NCBI GenBank assembly: GCA_903830945.1
Contig: CAIKVT010000040.1
Coordinates: 1-56,993, forward strand
From: an uncultured Elusimicrobia bacterium
Lineage (GTDB): Bacteria; Elusimicrobiota; Elusimicrobia; UBA1565; UBA9628
Length of the DNA: 56,993 bases
Direction: 5' to 3'
This document shows positions 24,191 through 32,777 of the stretch, piece by piece. The notes below the pieces were generated by a model. The model saw only the letters and a program-made list of their open reading frames with translations. It was not told where the DNA came from and made no database searches. Within the stretch, counting starts at the first letter, position 1; the number at the start of each line of letters is the position of its first letter. A program made the position numbers and the translations under genes.

Positions 24191-25588
24191 ATGCGGTTGA
24201 GCGTCCGTCTCGCTCTGGTCTTCTTGTTGTTTGGTCTGGGCATCGCGGTCGGACTGCTGACCTATCATGTCCGCGTCATCCGTCGGGAGGCCTATTCCCG
24301 ATCCGAGATCATGGCGGCCAACACGCTGGCGGCTGTCCGGGCGTTGGTCTGCGCGCAGGCACGGGCTGGTCGGTATCATGAGCTAGACGCCAATCTCGCG
24401 GGCATGATCCGACAGGCCGGCATCGCGGCCGTCGAGGTGCGTGATCGTCGGGGCCGGCTCTTGCTGCGTCGTGTCGACGACCCTCGCTGGCTGGCCCGCC
24501 AGCCGCATCCCGGGGTCCCCATCCGCTTGGTCCCGGATGGGATTTACGATATTCAGACGGGCGTGTCCCTGGGCGGCCGCAGGCCGGGCACGGTTCTTTT
24601 GGGATTCCACACCGACGATCTGGAAGGTCGCCTGGCCGCTATCGCAGCGCGGGCCGTGCAGTGGGGTGTGACCGCCCTGTTGGGCGTCACAATCACGGCT
24701 TGGCTCATGGGGGCGTGGTTCGGCTGGCGTATCGAACGGCTGGTGCCACGTTTTGAGGCCTTGCCTAAGGACCCGGAGCGGTTCCGGCCCCTGCGCATCG
24801 ACGACACGGGCGACGAGGTGTCACGTTTGGTGGCTGCTTTCAACTGCTTGGGGGGCACCCTCAAGGAGGAGACGCGACGCCGGCGCGAACTGGAGTTGGA
24901 GAAGCGCGAACTCTCGGCGATGCTCGTGCACGACCTCAAGACCCCGCTGACCGTGGTGCGCGCCGGCGTCACTCTGCTGCGGGAACAGCTCGCTGATTTT
25001 AAGGCGGGGGCGGGCTGTAAGCGCACGATAGAGTTGCTGGATATGTCCACGGACCGTCTGCGCCGCATGGTCGATGACGTCCTGCAGCTGGCGCGCATGG
25101 AGGAGGTCGAGGGTTTGCGCGAGCAGCAGCCTGTGGACCTGGCGGCCATGGTCTTTGCAGCCGGGAATGATTTCGGCCTGATTGCTGCGGACCGCAAACA
25201 AGAACTCGTCGTCGACATCTCGGCCGGGGCCAACGCCATAGTCCTGGGCGACGCCGCCCTCCTGCGCCGAGTGCTCGATAACCTGGTGCACAACGCCGTC
25301 GAGCACACCCCGGCTCAAGGCTTGGTCGCCATCTCCGTGCGGGTTCAGGACGGCCAGGGGCGTGTGGATGTATCGGACGGGGGCCCGGGCATTCCGCCGG
25401 AGGCGCGGCCGGAGATCTTCAAGAAGTTTTTTCAGAAGGACATGAAGCGGCATGTGGGCAACGTGGGTCTGGGGTTGGCGCTCTGCCTCAAGGCGATCCA
25501 GCGGCATGGCGGCACGATCGGGGTCGAGGATGTCTTTCCTCATGGTGCCCGTTTTTACTTCAGCCTGCCTTTAATCAAGGGCAAGTAG
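24191..25588 (+). CDS. Membrane sensor histidine kinase
   Basis: 465 residues. Transmembrane helix 1 spans about 5-27, an extracytoplasmic sensor region runs about 30-155, transmembrane helix 2 about 158-178 and HAMP about 178-232. The DHp H-box is LVHDLKTPLTVV with the phosphoacceptor H247. The ATPase core has LLRRVLDNLVHNAVEH (N-box), VDVSDGGPGIPP (G1), KKFFQ (F-box) and VGLGLALCLKAIQRHGG (G2). It should phosphorylate a response regulator, but none is encoded within the window. It is divergent from the degenerate kinase at 22745-23983; the two may heterodimerise. Confidence 0.92.
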   Translation: MRLSVRLALVFLLFGLGIAVGLLTYHVRVIRREAYSRSEIMAANTLAAVRALVCAQARAGRYHELDANLAGMIRQAGIAAVEVRDRRGRLLLRRVDDPRWLARQPHPGVPIRLVPDGIYDIQTGVSLGGRRPGTVLLGFHTDDLEGRLAAIAARAVQWGVTALLGVTITAWLMGAWFGWRIERLVPRFEALPKDPERFRPLRIDDTGDEVSRLVAAFNCLGGTLKEETRRRRELELEKRELSAMLVHDLKTPLTVVRAGVTLLREQLADFKAGAGCKRTIELLDMSTDRLRRMVDDVLQLARMEEVEGLREQQPVDLAAMVFAAGNDFGLIAADRKQELVVDISAGANAIVLGDAALLRRVLDNLVHNAVEHTPAQGLVAISVRVQDGQGRVDVSDGGPGIPPEARPEIFKKFFQKDMKRHVGNVGLGLALCLKAIQRHGGTIGVEDVFPHGARFYFSLPLIKGK

Positions 25589-25608
25589 GGATTCGACGGA
25601 TTTTCCCA

Positions 25609-25766
25609 GCGGGGGCACCATGCTTGATTTTACCCTCGTGAGGCGGAACTTATTTCTTCCTCGATCGTATGTGTAGTGCGCGCCGAGGAAATCCTGGGCC
25701 GGAGCCTGCTCAGGAAGAAAACGGGGCCGCGGCCGAGGATCGCGGAATCAAGTAATGTGCCCCCGC
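25609..25766. repeat. Long palindromic repeat element, copy B, overlapping the 3' end of maf
   Basis: Left arm GCGGGGGCACCATGCTTGAT (25609-25628) and right arm ATCAAGTAATGTGCCCCCGC (25747-25766) are inverted repeats, 18 of 23 positions pairing if extended. They relate to the GGGGACAC...CTTAATT consensus of the other copies. The interior of about 110 bases has further short stems (TTCCTCG with CGAGGAA). The element fills the 159-base gap between the kinase and maf, and its right arm provides the last codons and the stop of maf. Confidence 0.65.
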
Positions 25767-26353
25767 AATAGCTTTCTGGTGGCTTCGAGGGGGAGCCCCA
25801 CTACGTTGCCGTAGTCGCCTTCGATACGCTCGATGAATGGGTCGTCCTTGTCTTGGACTGCGTAGGCCCCGGCCTTGTCCGGGTGTTTGCCCACGAGCCG
25901 GGACAGCTCCGCGGGGTTCAGGCGACGCGCCAGGACCCGGCTTTTTACGGCTTGGGCCAAGGACTTCTTACCTCCTTCCCAGGCCACCGCTATGCCTGTG
26001 TAAACTTCTTGCCAGCGGCCGTTCAAGAGTTCCAATATGCGTCGCGAATCGACAAGGTCACGGGGCTTTCCGATGATCTTGCCGCAGCAGACCACGATGG
26101 TGTCGGCGCCCAGGACTGCGGCATCAGGATGGCGGCGAGCGACGTCGCGGGCTTTGCGCAGGGCGAGTTCTACGACGAAGCGGCGTGGATTTTTTTCGCA
26201 AGTTTTTTCGCTGACATGGCTGGGGATGACGCGAAAAGTCACCCCGAGTCGGCGTAACAGGAGACGACGACGCGGAGAGGCGGAGGCGAGTATGAGCGGC
26301 CTGGTAGTTTCTCTGGATGAGGCTGGCTGCGACTTTCTAGCCTTGATTTTCAA
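25748..26353 (-). CDS. maf: Maf-family nucleotide pyrophosphatase
   Basis: 201 residues. Family motifs are LILASASPRRRLLL (about 20-33), KARDVA, AVLGADTIVVC and the C-terminal KAGAYAVQDKDDPFIERIEGDYGNVVGLPL. Members hydrolyse non-canonical or canonical pyrimidine nucleotides (dTTP, UTP, m5U) to monophosphates, a house-cleaning role. The first usable start is a TTG at 26351-26353 and no ATG precedes the first motif; 18 extra residues lie in front of LILASASP. Repeat arms touch both ends of the gene: one arm (26365-26383) just upstream, another at the stop, where residues RGHIT are repeat-encoded. The original start may have been displaced by the repeat. Confidence 0.88.
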   Translation of the reverse strand: MKIKARKSQPASSRETTRPLILASASPRRRLLLRRLGVTFRVIPSHVSEKTCEKNPRRFVVELALRKARDVARRHPDAAVLGADTIVVCCGKIIGKPRDLVDSRRILELLNGRWQEVYTGIAVAWEGGKKSLAQAVKSRVLARRLNPAELSRLVGKHPDKAGAYAVQDKDDPFIERIEGDYGNVVGLPLEATRKLLRGHIT

Positions 26354-26364
26354 GTTGTTGCCAT

Positions 26365-26383
26365 GGATTAAGTATTGTGTCCC
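26365..26383. repeat. REP-like single arm, copy C, upstream of maf
   Basis: GGATTAAGTATTGTGTCCC matches the right arm of the copy at 38729-38792 in 18 of 19 bases. No partner arm is visible within 100 bases, so it is a solitary or decayed copy. It lies between cutA and the TTG start of maf. Confidence 0.7.
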
Positions 26384-26428
26384 GGATCTGACTGGATCTG
26401 GATTAATAGGGGAGTCGGACGTCTTCTG

Positions 26429-26773
26429 TCATGCGGAGTGCACCGTATTGGCTTTGAGCCATTCGAGGTAGGGCGGGCTGCCCTCGGTGATGGGGAGGCT
26501 GATGATCTCCGGGACTTCGGCCGGGTGTTTCTCCTTGATGAACCGAGCTGCCTTGTTGAACGCGCCGGCATGGGTCTTGATGGCCAGCAGGACTTCCAAG
26601 GCCTTCTGGAGCTTTCCCTTCCAGCGGTATATGGAGGTCACGCCGGGGATGATGTTGACGCAAGCCGCGCACTTGCGTTCTACCAGGCCGCGTGCGATGG
26701 TCTCGGCGAGTCGGGCGTCGGGCACGGTCACGAAGATGACTCGGAACTGGGGTGACGGGGGCGCTTTAGGCAT
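26429..26773 (-). CDS. cutA: CutA1-like divalent-cation tolerance protein
   Basis: 114 residues. The pattern matches CutA1: VIFVTVPDARLAETIARGLVERKCAACVNIIPGVTSIYRWKGKLQ, then VLLAIKTHAGAFNKAARFIKEKHP, EVPEIISLPITEGSPPYLEWL. These are small trimeric proteins related to PII, linked to copper tolerance in E. coli though their precise role is unclear. The start overlaps the end of mtnA by eight bases, so the two are coupled. Confidence 0.93.
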   Translation of the reverse strand: MPKAPPSPQFRVIFVTVPDARLAETIARGLVERKCAACVNIIPGVTSIYRWKGKLQKALEVLLAIKTHAGAFNKAARFIKEKHPAEVPEIISLPITEGSPPYLEWLKANTVHSA

Positions 26774-27803
26774 GGGATTTTCCTGTCACTTTTTCGAGGT
26801 TTCGCCCGTTGGCCGGGCGCACGATGCCTCTATCCGTGACGATGGCGGTGACCAGCTCGTGCGGGGTCACGTCGAAAGCGAAATGGCGGGCCCGGGCCCC
26901 CGGGGGGGCGATGGGGCGGCCGAATATCTTGAGGACTTCGGCGGCGCTGCGTTCCTCGATGGGGATGCGCGAGCCATCCGGCGTGGCCAGGTCTACGGTG
27001 GTGGCGGGCGCCACGACGTAGAATGGGATGCCGTGATGTCGGGCGAGTATGGCCAAGCCGTAGGTTCCGATCTTATTGCACACGTCCGCGTTGGCCGCGA
27101 TGCGGTCCGAGCCTACGATCACGGCGTCGATGGCGCAAGTCTTCATGACGTGCGCGGCCATGTTATCTGTGATGAGCGTGGCCGGCACGTGCGACTGCAT
27201 GAGCTCCCAGAGGGTGAGACGGCTGCCCTGGAGGTAGGGCCGGGTCTCGCAGGGGTAGACGTGGACGACTTTACCCAAGTGGTGCGCGTAGCGGATGACC
27301 CCGACTGCTGTCCCCAGGCCCCCCGTGGCGAGCGCACCGGCGTTGCAGTGGGTGATGATGCGGGAGCCCTTCTTGAGCAGGGAGGCTCCTAGAACGGCCA
27401 TGCGCTGGTTGCCCGAGACATCCTCGCGGTGGAAGGCGACGGCCGCTGTCTCTAGGGCGAAGATCAGGCGGCGCTCGGCAACGTTCTCGGCGGCAGCCAG
27501 CATGGTGTCGACTGCGTGCATGAGGTTGACCGCTGTAGGGCGGGCGCGGCGCAGCCGTCGGCCTGCGCGTTCGAGCGCCGGGCGGCCCTGGCGCGCGGCC
27601 AGAACCATCCCGTAGGCCGCGGCCACTCCGATCAAGGGCGCCCCGCGCAGCGCCATGGAGCCGATCGCCATGGTGACATCTTCTGCCGTGCGGCAGGTCA
27701 GGTACTTGATTCGGCGGGGCAGAAGCCGCTGATCGAGGACCAGCAGACGGTCTCTCTTCCAGCTGATATGTGTGATGGGGTCCGTGACGGGGAAGTTTCT
27801 CAT
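26766..27803 (-). CDS. mtnA: S-methyl-5-thioribose-1-phosphate isomerase
   Basis: 345 residues from the ATG at 27803. Signature segments are MALRGAPLIGVAAAYG (51-65), ITHCNAGALATGG (catalytic Cys C153), ITDNMAAHVM and VGSDRIAANADVCNKIGTYG (catalytic Asp D233). The enzyme converts methylthioribose-1-phosphate to methylthioribulose-1-phosphate in methionine salvage. No other mtn gene is present here. The gene is separated from DUF167 by a strong hairpin with a U-tract (27824-27878) just before the start. Readthrough or a promoter just after the terminator would be needed; TATAAAAATGG lies at the junction. Confidence 0.93.
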   Translation of the reverse strand: MRNFPVTDPITHISWKRDRLLVLDQRLLPRRIKYLTCRTAEDVTMAIGSMALRGAPLIGVAAAYGMVLAARQGRPALERAGRRLRRARPTAVNLMHAVDTMLAAAENVAERRLIFALETAAVAFHREDVSGNQRMAVLGASLLKKGSRIITHCNAGALATGGLGTAVGVIRYAHHLGKVVHVYPCETRPYLQGSRLTLWELMQSHVPATLITDNMAAHVMKTCAIDAVIVGSDRIAANADVCNKIGTYGLAILARHHGIPFYVVAPATTVDLATPDGSRIPIEERSAAEVLKIFGRPIAPPGARARHFAFDVTPHELVTAIVTDRGIVRPANGRNLEKVTGKSHA

Positions 27804-27823
27804 CGAAGGTCCATTTTTATAGC

Positions 27824-27878
27824 AAAAAACGAAGACACCCGCGGCAGGGGCTTGCGGCCCCATGCGCGCGGGTGTCTT
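27824..27878 (-). terminator. Intrinsic terminator between the DUF167 gene and mtnA
   Basis: On the minus strand the stem AAGACACCCGCG pairs perfectly with CGCGGGTGTCTT (12 bp; arms 27867-27878 and 27832-27843). It has a GC-rich loop that can itself fold (GGGGC with GCCCC), followed by a run of six T. It lies 21 bases before the mtnA start, so it could also be an attenuator for mtnA. Confidence 0.78.
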
Positions 27879-27891
27879 GAGCACTATGGTG

Positions 27892-28155
27892 CTATGGTAT
27901 AGACTCCATCACTCGCTTGAGCTGCTCTTCAGTCCGGCCCACGATTTCCACGGTCTTTTCGCGGCCGTTGGCGCCGCGCAGGATGTTGACCCGGCGCGAC
28001 GGGACTTCGAAGAACTCGGCGAGGTAGTTCTTCAGTGTGGCGTTAGCTTTTTCGTCGATTGCCGGGGCCGTGACCTTCACCCGAAGAACGCTGCCGATGC
28101 GGCTGACGACTTCGTTGTCTTCTGCGTTTGGTATCACGCGGACTTTGACGATCAT
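27892..28155 (-). CDS. DUF167 (YggU-like) protein
   Basis: 87 residues, the usual size. The family pattern is VKVRVIPNAEDNEVV, LRVKVTAPAIDEKANATLKNYLAEFF and SRRVNILRGANGREKTVEI. A strong GGAGGG ribosome site lies just before the ATG. It sits 24 bases after the PLP-homeostasis gene, a neighbourhood (yggS-yggT-yggU) conserved in many bacteria, though yggT is absent here. Function unknown. Confidence 0.9.
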   Translation of the reverse strand: MIVKVRVIPNAEDNEVVSRIGSVLRVKVTAPAIDEKANATLKNYLAEFFEVPSRRVNILRGANGREKTVEIVGRTEEQLKRVMESIP

Positions 28156-28179
28156 GAAGTACCCTCCTTCTTGAATGCT

Positions 28180-28857
28180 CTATTCATCGAAAACGACCGC
28201 ACCACACCGGACCATCGTCGCGCCTTCTTCCACGGCGACCTTATAGTCGCTACTCATGCCCATGGACAATTGCGCCTCGGGCCGGTTTGTGAAAAATCTG
28301 TCGAACCATCCGCGCATGCGCCGAAAATGCGGCCGGACATCTTCGGGAGAACTCGCTTGCGGCGCGATGGTCATCAGGCCGCGAACCTGCAGATGCGGAT
28401 ACGCCGGGAGCTTTTGCAGGAGGTCCTCCAATGCTTCCGGCGCGACCCCGCCCTGGGTCTCGCGCTGCGTCAGTTTGACTTGAACCAGTATCGACAGGGT
28501 CTTCCCCTCCGGGGCCAGGGCATTCTCCAGGGCCTGCGCCACATGCAGGCTGTCTATCGAATCCACGGCGTCGAAGACCTGCGTGGCTTTGCGGGCTTTG
28601 TTGGTCTGCAGATGGCCGATGAGCCGCCAGCGGATTCGCCCTGCGAGCTCTCCCAGTTCGCAGCGCTTCGTTTCGGCGGTTTGGACCCGGCTTTCGCCGA
28701 TGTCGGAAACCAGGCCAGAGGCGATGACCTCACGGATCTGCTGCGTGGTCGCGTACTTGGTTACGACCACAAGCCCGATCCGATCTGGGTCGCGTCCGGA
28801 CTTTTGTGCCGCAGCGCGGATGCAATAGCGTATTTTGGTTAAGTTGTCAAGGATCAA
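28180..28857 (-). CDS. yggS: Pyridoxal-phosphate homeostasis protein (YggS/PLPBP)
   Basis: About 225 residues if it begins at the TTG complementary to 28855-28857, which gives the normal length. A longer in-frame extension reaches past the -10 candidate and is unlikely. PLP-binding features are VVVTKYATTQQI with the Schiff-base Lys, GESRVQ, WRLIGHLQTNKARK, VQVKLTQRETQGGV, LQVRGLMTI and LSMGMSSDYKVAVEEGATMVRCG. It is a single-domain alanine-racemase-fold protein that buffers PLP and affects amino-acid pools. First gene of a short minus-strand unit with DUF167. Confidence 0.9.
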   Translation of the reverse strand: MILDNLTKIRYCIRAAAQKSGRDPDRIGLVVVTKYATTQQIREVIASGLVSDIGESRVQTAETKRCELGELAGRIRWRLIGHLQTNKARKATQVFDAVDSIDSLHVAQALENALAPEGKTLSILVQVKLTQRETQGGVAPEALEDLLQKLPAYPHLQVRGLMTIAPQASSPEDVRPHFRRMRGWFDRFFTNRPEAQLSMGMSSDYKVAVEEGATMVRCGAVVFDE

Positions 28858-28867
28858 TGCGATATGT

Positions 28868-28873
28868 ATTATA
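28868..28873 (-). promoter_or_regulatory. Candidate -10 element for the yggS-DUF167 unit
   Basis: TATAAT on the minus strand, 10 bases before the proposed TTG start. It is just downstream of the groEL terminator, so this unit should be transcribed separately from groESL. The -35 is weak (TTTTCC at 16 bases), and a very short leader would result, so the translation start may lie slightly further in. Confidence 0.4.
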
Positions 28874-28914
28874 CCATAGAATCGTCCTGGGAAAACGATC
28901 GGGGCAGGGAGTTG

Positions 28915-28951
28915 AAAAAAAGCACCCCCGGTCCGACGGGACCGGGGGTGC
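28915..28951 (-). terminator. Intrinsic terminator after groEL
   Basis: On the minus strand GCACCCCCGGTCC pairs perfectly with GGACCGGGGGTGC (13 bp, tetraloop CGTC) and is followed by seven T. It lies 38 bases beyond the groEL stop and ends the groES-groEL transcript. Confidence 0.95.
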
Positions 28952-28989
28952 AAACGCGGGGCCGGCTTGCGGTGTCGGCCCGGTGCGGC

Positions 28990-30639
<1,650 letters not shown>

Positions 30640-30653
30640 CTATATAAGGTGCG

Positions 30654-30965
30654 TTACTTGAGAATGCCGAGGATGTCGTCCTGATGCATGATCAGGTGTT
30701 CGACTTCGTCGATCTTGATCTCGTTGCCCGAGTACTTGCCGTAGAGGATGCGGTCGCCCGGCTTGACGTCCATGGGCAGGACCTTTCCGTCTTCGGTCAT
30801 CTTACCCTTGCCCACCGCCACGATCTCGCCCTCCTGGGGCTTTTCCTTGGCGCTGTCAGGGATGATGATCCCTCCCCGTTTGACTTCCTTCGCTTCGACC
30901 GGCTTGACCAGTACGCGGTCGCCGAGGGGTTGAATCTTTACTTTGGTTAGTGTCGCTTCGGCCAT
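30654..30965 (-). CDS. groS: Co-chaperonin GroES (Hsp10)
   Basis: 103 residues. Motifs are [34 protein letters not shown] with the mobile loop, [24 protein letters not shown] and a C-terminal EDDILG-like end ([10 protein letters not shown]). A good CGGAGG site lies before the ATG. First gene of the groESL operon, under the promoter and CIRCE-like operators upstream. Confidence 0.97.
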   Translation of the reverse strand: MAEATLTKVKIQPLGDRVLVKPVEAKEVKRGGIIIPDSAKEKPQEGEIVAVGKGKMTEDGKVLPMDVKPGDRILYGKYSGNEIKIDEVEHLIMHQDDILGILK

Positions 30966-31012
30966 GTTGCGTTACCTCCGGATGTTCATCTGTTGATCTG
31001 CGAGTGTCATAA

Positions 31013-31039
31013 TTGGCACTCGGCGTTGCTGTCTGCTAT
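31013..31039. promoter_or_regulatory. CIRCE-like HrcA operator, site 1
   Basis: TTGGCACTC, nine bases, GTCTGCTAT. Compared with the consensus TTAGCACTC-N9-GAGTGCTAA the left half differs at one position and the right half at three. It overlaps the -10 end of the groES promoter, a position that would block initiation when HrcA is bound. Confidence 0.65.
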
Positions 31040-31066
31040 TTTAGCAAGACAAATCAAAGTTGTCAA
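31038..31066 (-). promoter_or_regulatory. groESL promoter, sigma-70 type
   Basis: On the minus strand a perfect -35 TTGACA (31061-31066) and a -10 TAAAAT (31038-31043) are exactly 17 bases apart. The expected start of transcription is about 60 bases before the groES ATG. CIRCE-like sites cover both hexamers. Confidence 0.88.
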
Positions 31067-31086
31067 TCACTTTGTGGGAGTGCTAA
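31060..31086. promoter_or_regulatory. CIRCE-like HrcA operator, site 2
   Basis: TTGTCAATC, nine bases, GAGTGCTAA. The right half is a perfect CIRCE half-site; the left half matches at six of nine. It overlaps the -35 hexamer of the groESL promoter. Heat induction through loss of HrcA binding is the family expectation; no hrcA gene is in the window. Confidence 0.75.
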
Positions 31087-31150
31087 TTATGAAGGAGAGC
31101 AGCTCCTCCTTCCAGGGGGGGCTTGACTTTGCGCCGTAGACGTGGAGGAG

Positions 31151-32257
31151 TTAGACTTGGGGCTTGTTGATGAATCTCTTCAGGAAGTCCACCAGCGCGT
31201 TGCGCTCGGCGGGCTGCTCAGGCAGCTGAGGCACTATTATTTTCGGGAGCTGAGGCGGTTCGTCGGTGGTGTAGACGGCGCGCTGGGAAGCGCGGTTCAT
31301 CGTTGGCGCAAGAGCGCTGACGCCCTTGGCGTTATCAGGAGATGCGTTGTTGATCGCGGGGGCGGGCAGGGGCTCTTCTTCTCCGGAAGGGGCGGCGCGC
31401 CTGGCGGCGCAATCAGGTCGGACCGCGTCCTTAGCCGCTGCTTCCGCTTCGGCGCACGGGCCGTCCTTCGAGGGGAGTGCGGTCGACGGCCCTGCTTTTC
31501 CGCCGGTAAGAGCCTGGATCCGCTCGCGGTGCTCGCCGAGCAAGTCAGGATGGTCGGTGCCTAGGTCTTCATCGAGCCGTTTCAGGAGGCTTAAGGCCTT
31601 GGCCAGACTGACCTCCTTCTCGGTGAGGTCGTGGTTGAGTCTCTCCACCAGACGGTTGCGGATGGAGAGATCGTTGGTCGTCTCTCTGAGAGAGCGCTTG
31701 GCGTTTTCCAGCTCGTTTTTGGTTTTTTCGATCCGCATGCGCTGATCCGCGGAGGCGCGGTCGCGTTCCTGAACGGTGCTCTCCAAGCTCTGGATGCGGT
31801 CCGCGGACTTGCGCTGGGAGGCCTCGAGTTCATCCAGACGAGGCATTCGCGCCTCAAGTTTTTCAAAGCGCTCGCGCTCGCTCTGGAGCTGGTCATTGAG
31901 GTCCGTGACCTGTCTTTGCAGGGAAAGGATGAGGGCCTTATCCTCATGAGCGTGATCCAACTCCTTCATGAGGTCCGCGACGTGGCTGCAGAGTCGGCTG
32001 CTGGCGGAGTCGAGGAGTTTGTCTACGTCTGTGGGCGCCGATGTTTCGGGTGGGGGCGCGGGCTTCTGGCGGGCCGCGAGTTCCTGGAGCGCGGGTATGA
32101 TGTCTGGGAACTCTGCGGCGCGCCGCCAGTTTTTCTCAAGGCCTTCCCCCTCCTCCGGGCAGATCAAGGTGGCGCTGGAAAAGCCTTCCAACTTTGCCAG
32201 CTCTGTTGGGGTGAAGCAGCCCAGAACTTTCCCGTTGAGATTGACCCAGAATCTCAT
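31151..32257 (-). CDS. GYF_2-like domain and coiled-coil protein
   Basis: 368 residues. Residues 1-50 look like a GYF_2-type domain (MRFWVNLNGKVLGCFTPTEL, then TLICPEEGEG and NWRRAAEFPDI), a small fold that often binds proline-rich partners. A long heptad-like coiled coil follows at about 85-245, rich in Glu, Lys, Arg and Leu. A Pro/Ala-rich linker leads to a short C-terminal helix (NALVDFLKRFINKP). It has no signal peptide and is likely a cytoplasmic scaffold. It overlaps the preceding gene by four bases, so the two products may interact. Function unknown. Confidence 0.7.
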   Translation of the reverse strand: MRFWVNLNGKVLGCFTPTELAKLEGFSSATLICPEEGEGLEKNWRRAAEFPDIIPALQELAARQKPAPPPETSAPTDVDKLLDSASSRLCSHVADLMKELDHAHEDKALILSLQRQVTDLNDQLQSERERFEKLEARMPRLDELEASQRKSADRIQSLESTVQERDRASADQRMRIEKTKNELENAKRSLRETTNDLSIRNRLVERLNHDLTEKEVSLAKALSLLKRLDEDLGTDHPDLLGEHRERIQALTGGKAGPSTALPSKDGPCAEAEAAAKDAVRPDCAARRAAPSGEEEPLPAPAINNASPDNAKGVSALAPTMNRASQRAVYTTDEPPQLPKIIVPQLPEQPAERNALVDFLKRFINKPQV

Positions 32258-32676
32258 GTTTGTCTTCCCGCGGTCTCGCGGACGATCCGCTTGACCTTGA
32301 CGAGGAATTCGTGCAGCTCCCGGCGCAGGCCTGCTTCAAGCGCCTGGGCGTGGACTTCCAGGTTCTCGTATGCCTTTTTCGCGAAGGCACGGCTCTGGCG
32401 TTGCGCCTGCAGCTGGTATTCCTGAAGGCAAACCTGTTCTTGGATGCTCGATTCGGAGCTATCCTGGGACTTCGTTTCGGCCTGCACTAGACCCTTAGGG
32501 GTCGGCGGGCCAGCGAGAGATTCTATCTCGGATTGCCACCAGGAAGAGAATGCGGCCTGGGCGCTGCGGCCGGCTGCGGCGGGGCCGGGCGCGGGGGGCT
32601 TGGCGGTTAAGGCGTCGATTTCACGCTTGAAATCATCGAGCCAAGCTTGGTAGGGGTCCGCATCGGTCATACGCAT
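32254..32676 (-). CDS. Small coiled-coil protein of unknown function
   Basis: About 140 residues from the ATG at 32676 (a TTG lies one codon earlier). The N-terminal part reads YQAWLDDFKREIDAL, then a Pro/Ala-rich stretch and a charged helical region at 80-135 typical of a coiled coil. No family recognised. Its stop overlaps the start of the GYF_2-like gene by four bases, which argues for coupled translation and a joint complex. Confidence 0.6.
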   Translation of the reverse strand: MRMTDADPYQAWLDDFKREIDALTAKPPAPGPAAAGRSAQAAFSSWWQSEIESLAGPPTPKGLVQAETKSQDSSESSIQEQVCLQEYQLQAQRQSRAFAKKAYENLEVHAQALEAGLRRELHEFLVKVKRIVRETAGRQT

Positions 32677-32777
32677 CAAGCATACCGCGCCGATATTACA
32701 TTTTCAAGACATTCTTTCAATAAAGTCGAATCGAGCGGAGCCGGTCCGTCCGGGTCGTTTCTATGGTCTTGAGTGGA

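Noticed and set aside
31091-31112. Hairpin GAAGGAG...CTCCTTC as terminator of the coiled-coil gene at 31151
   Set aside because: The stem is short and no T-run follows on the minus strand.
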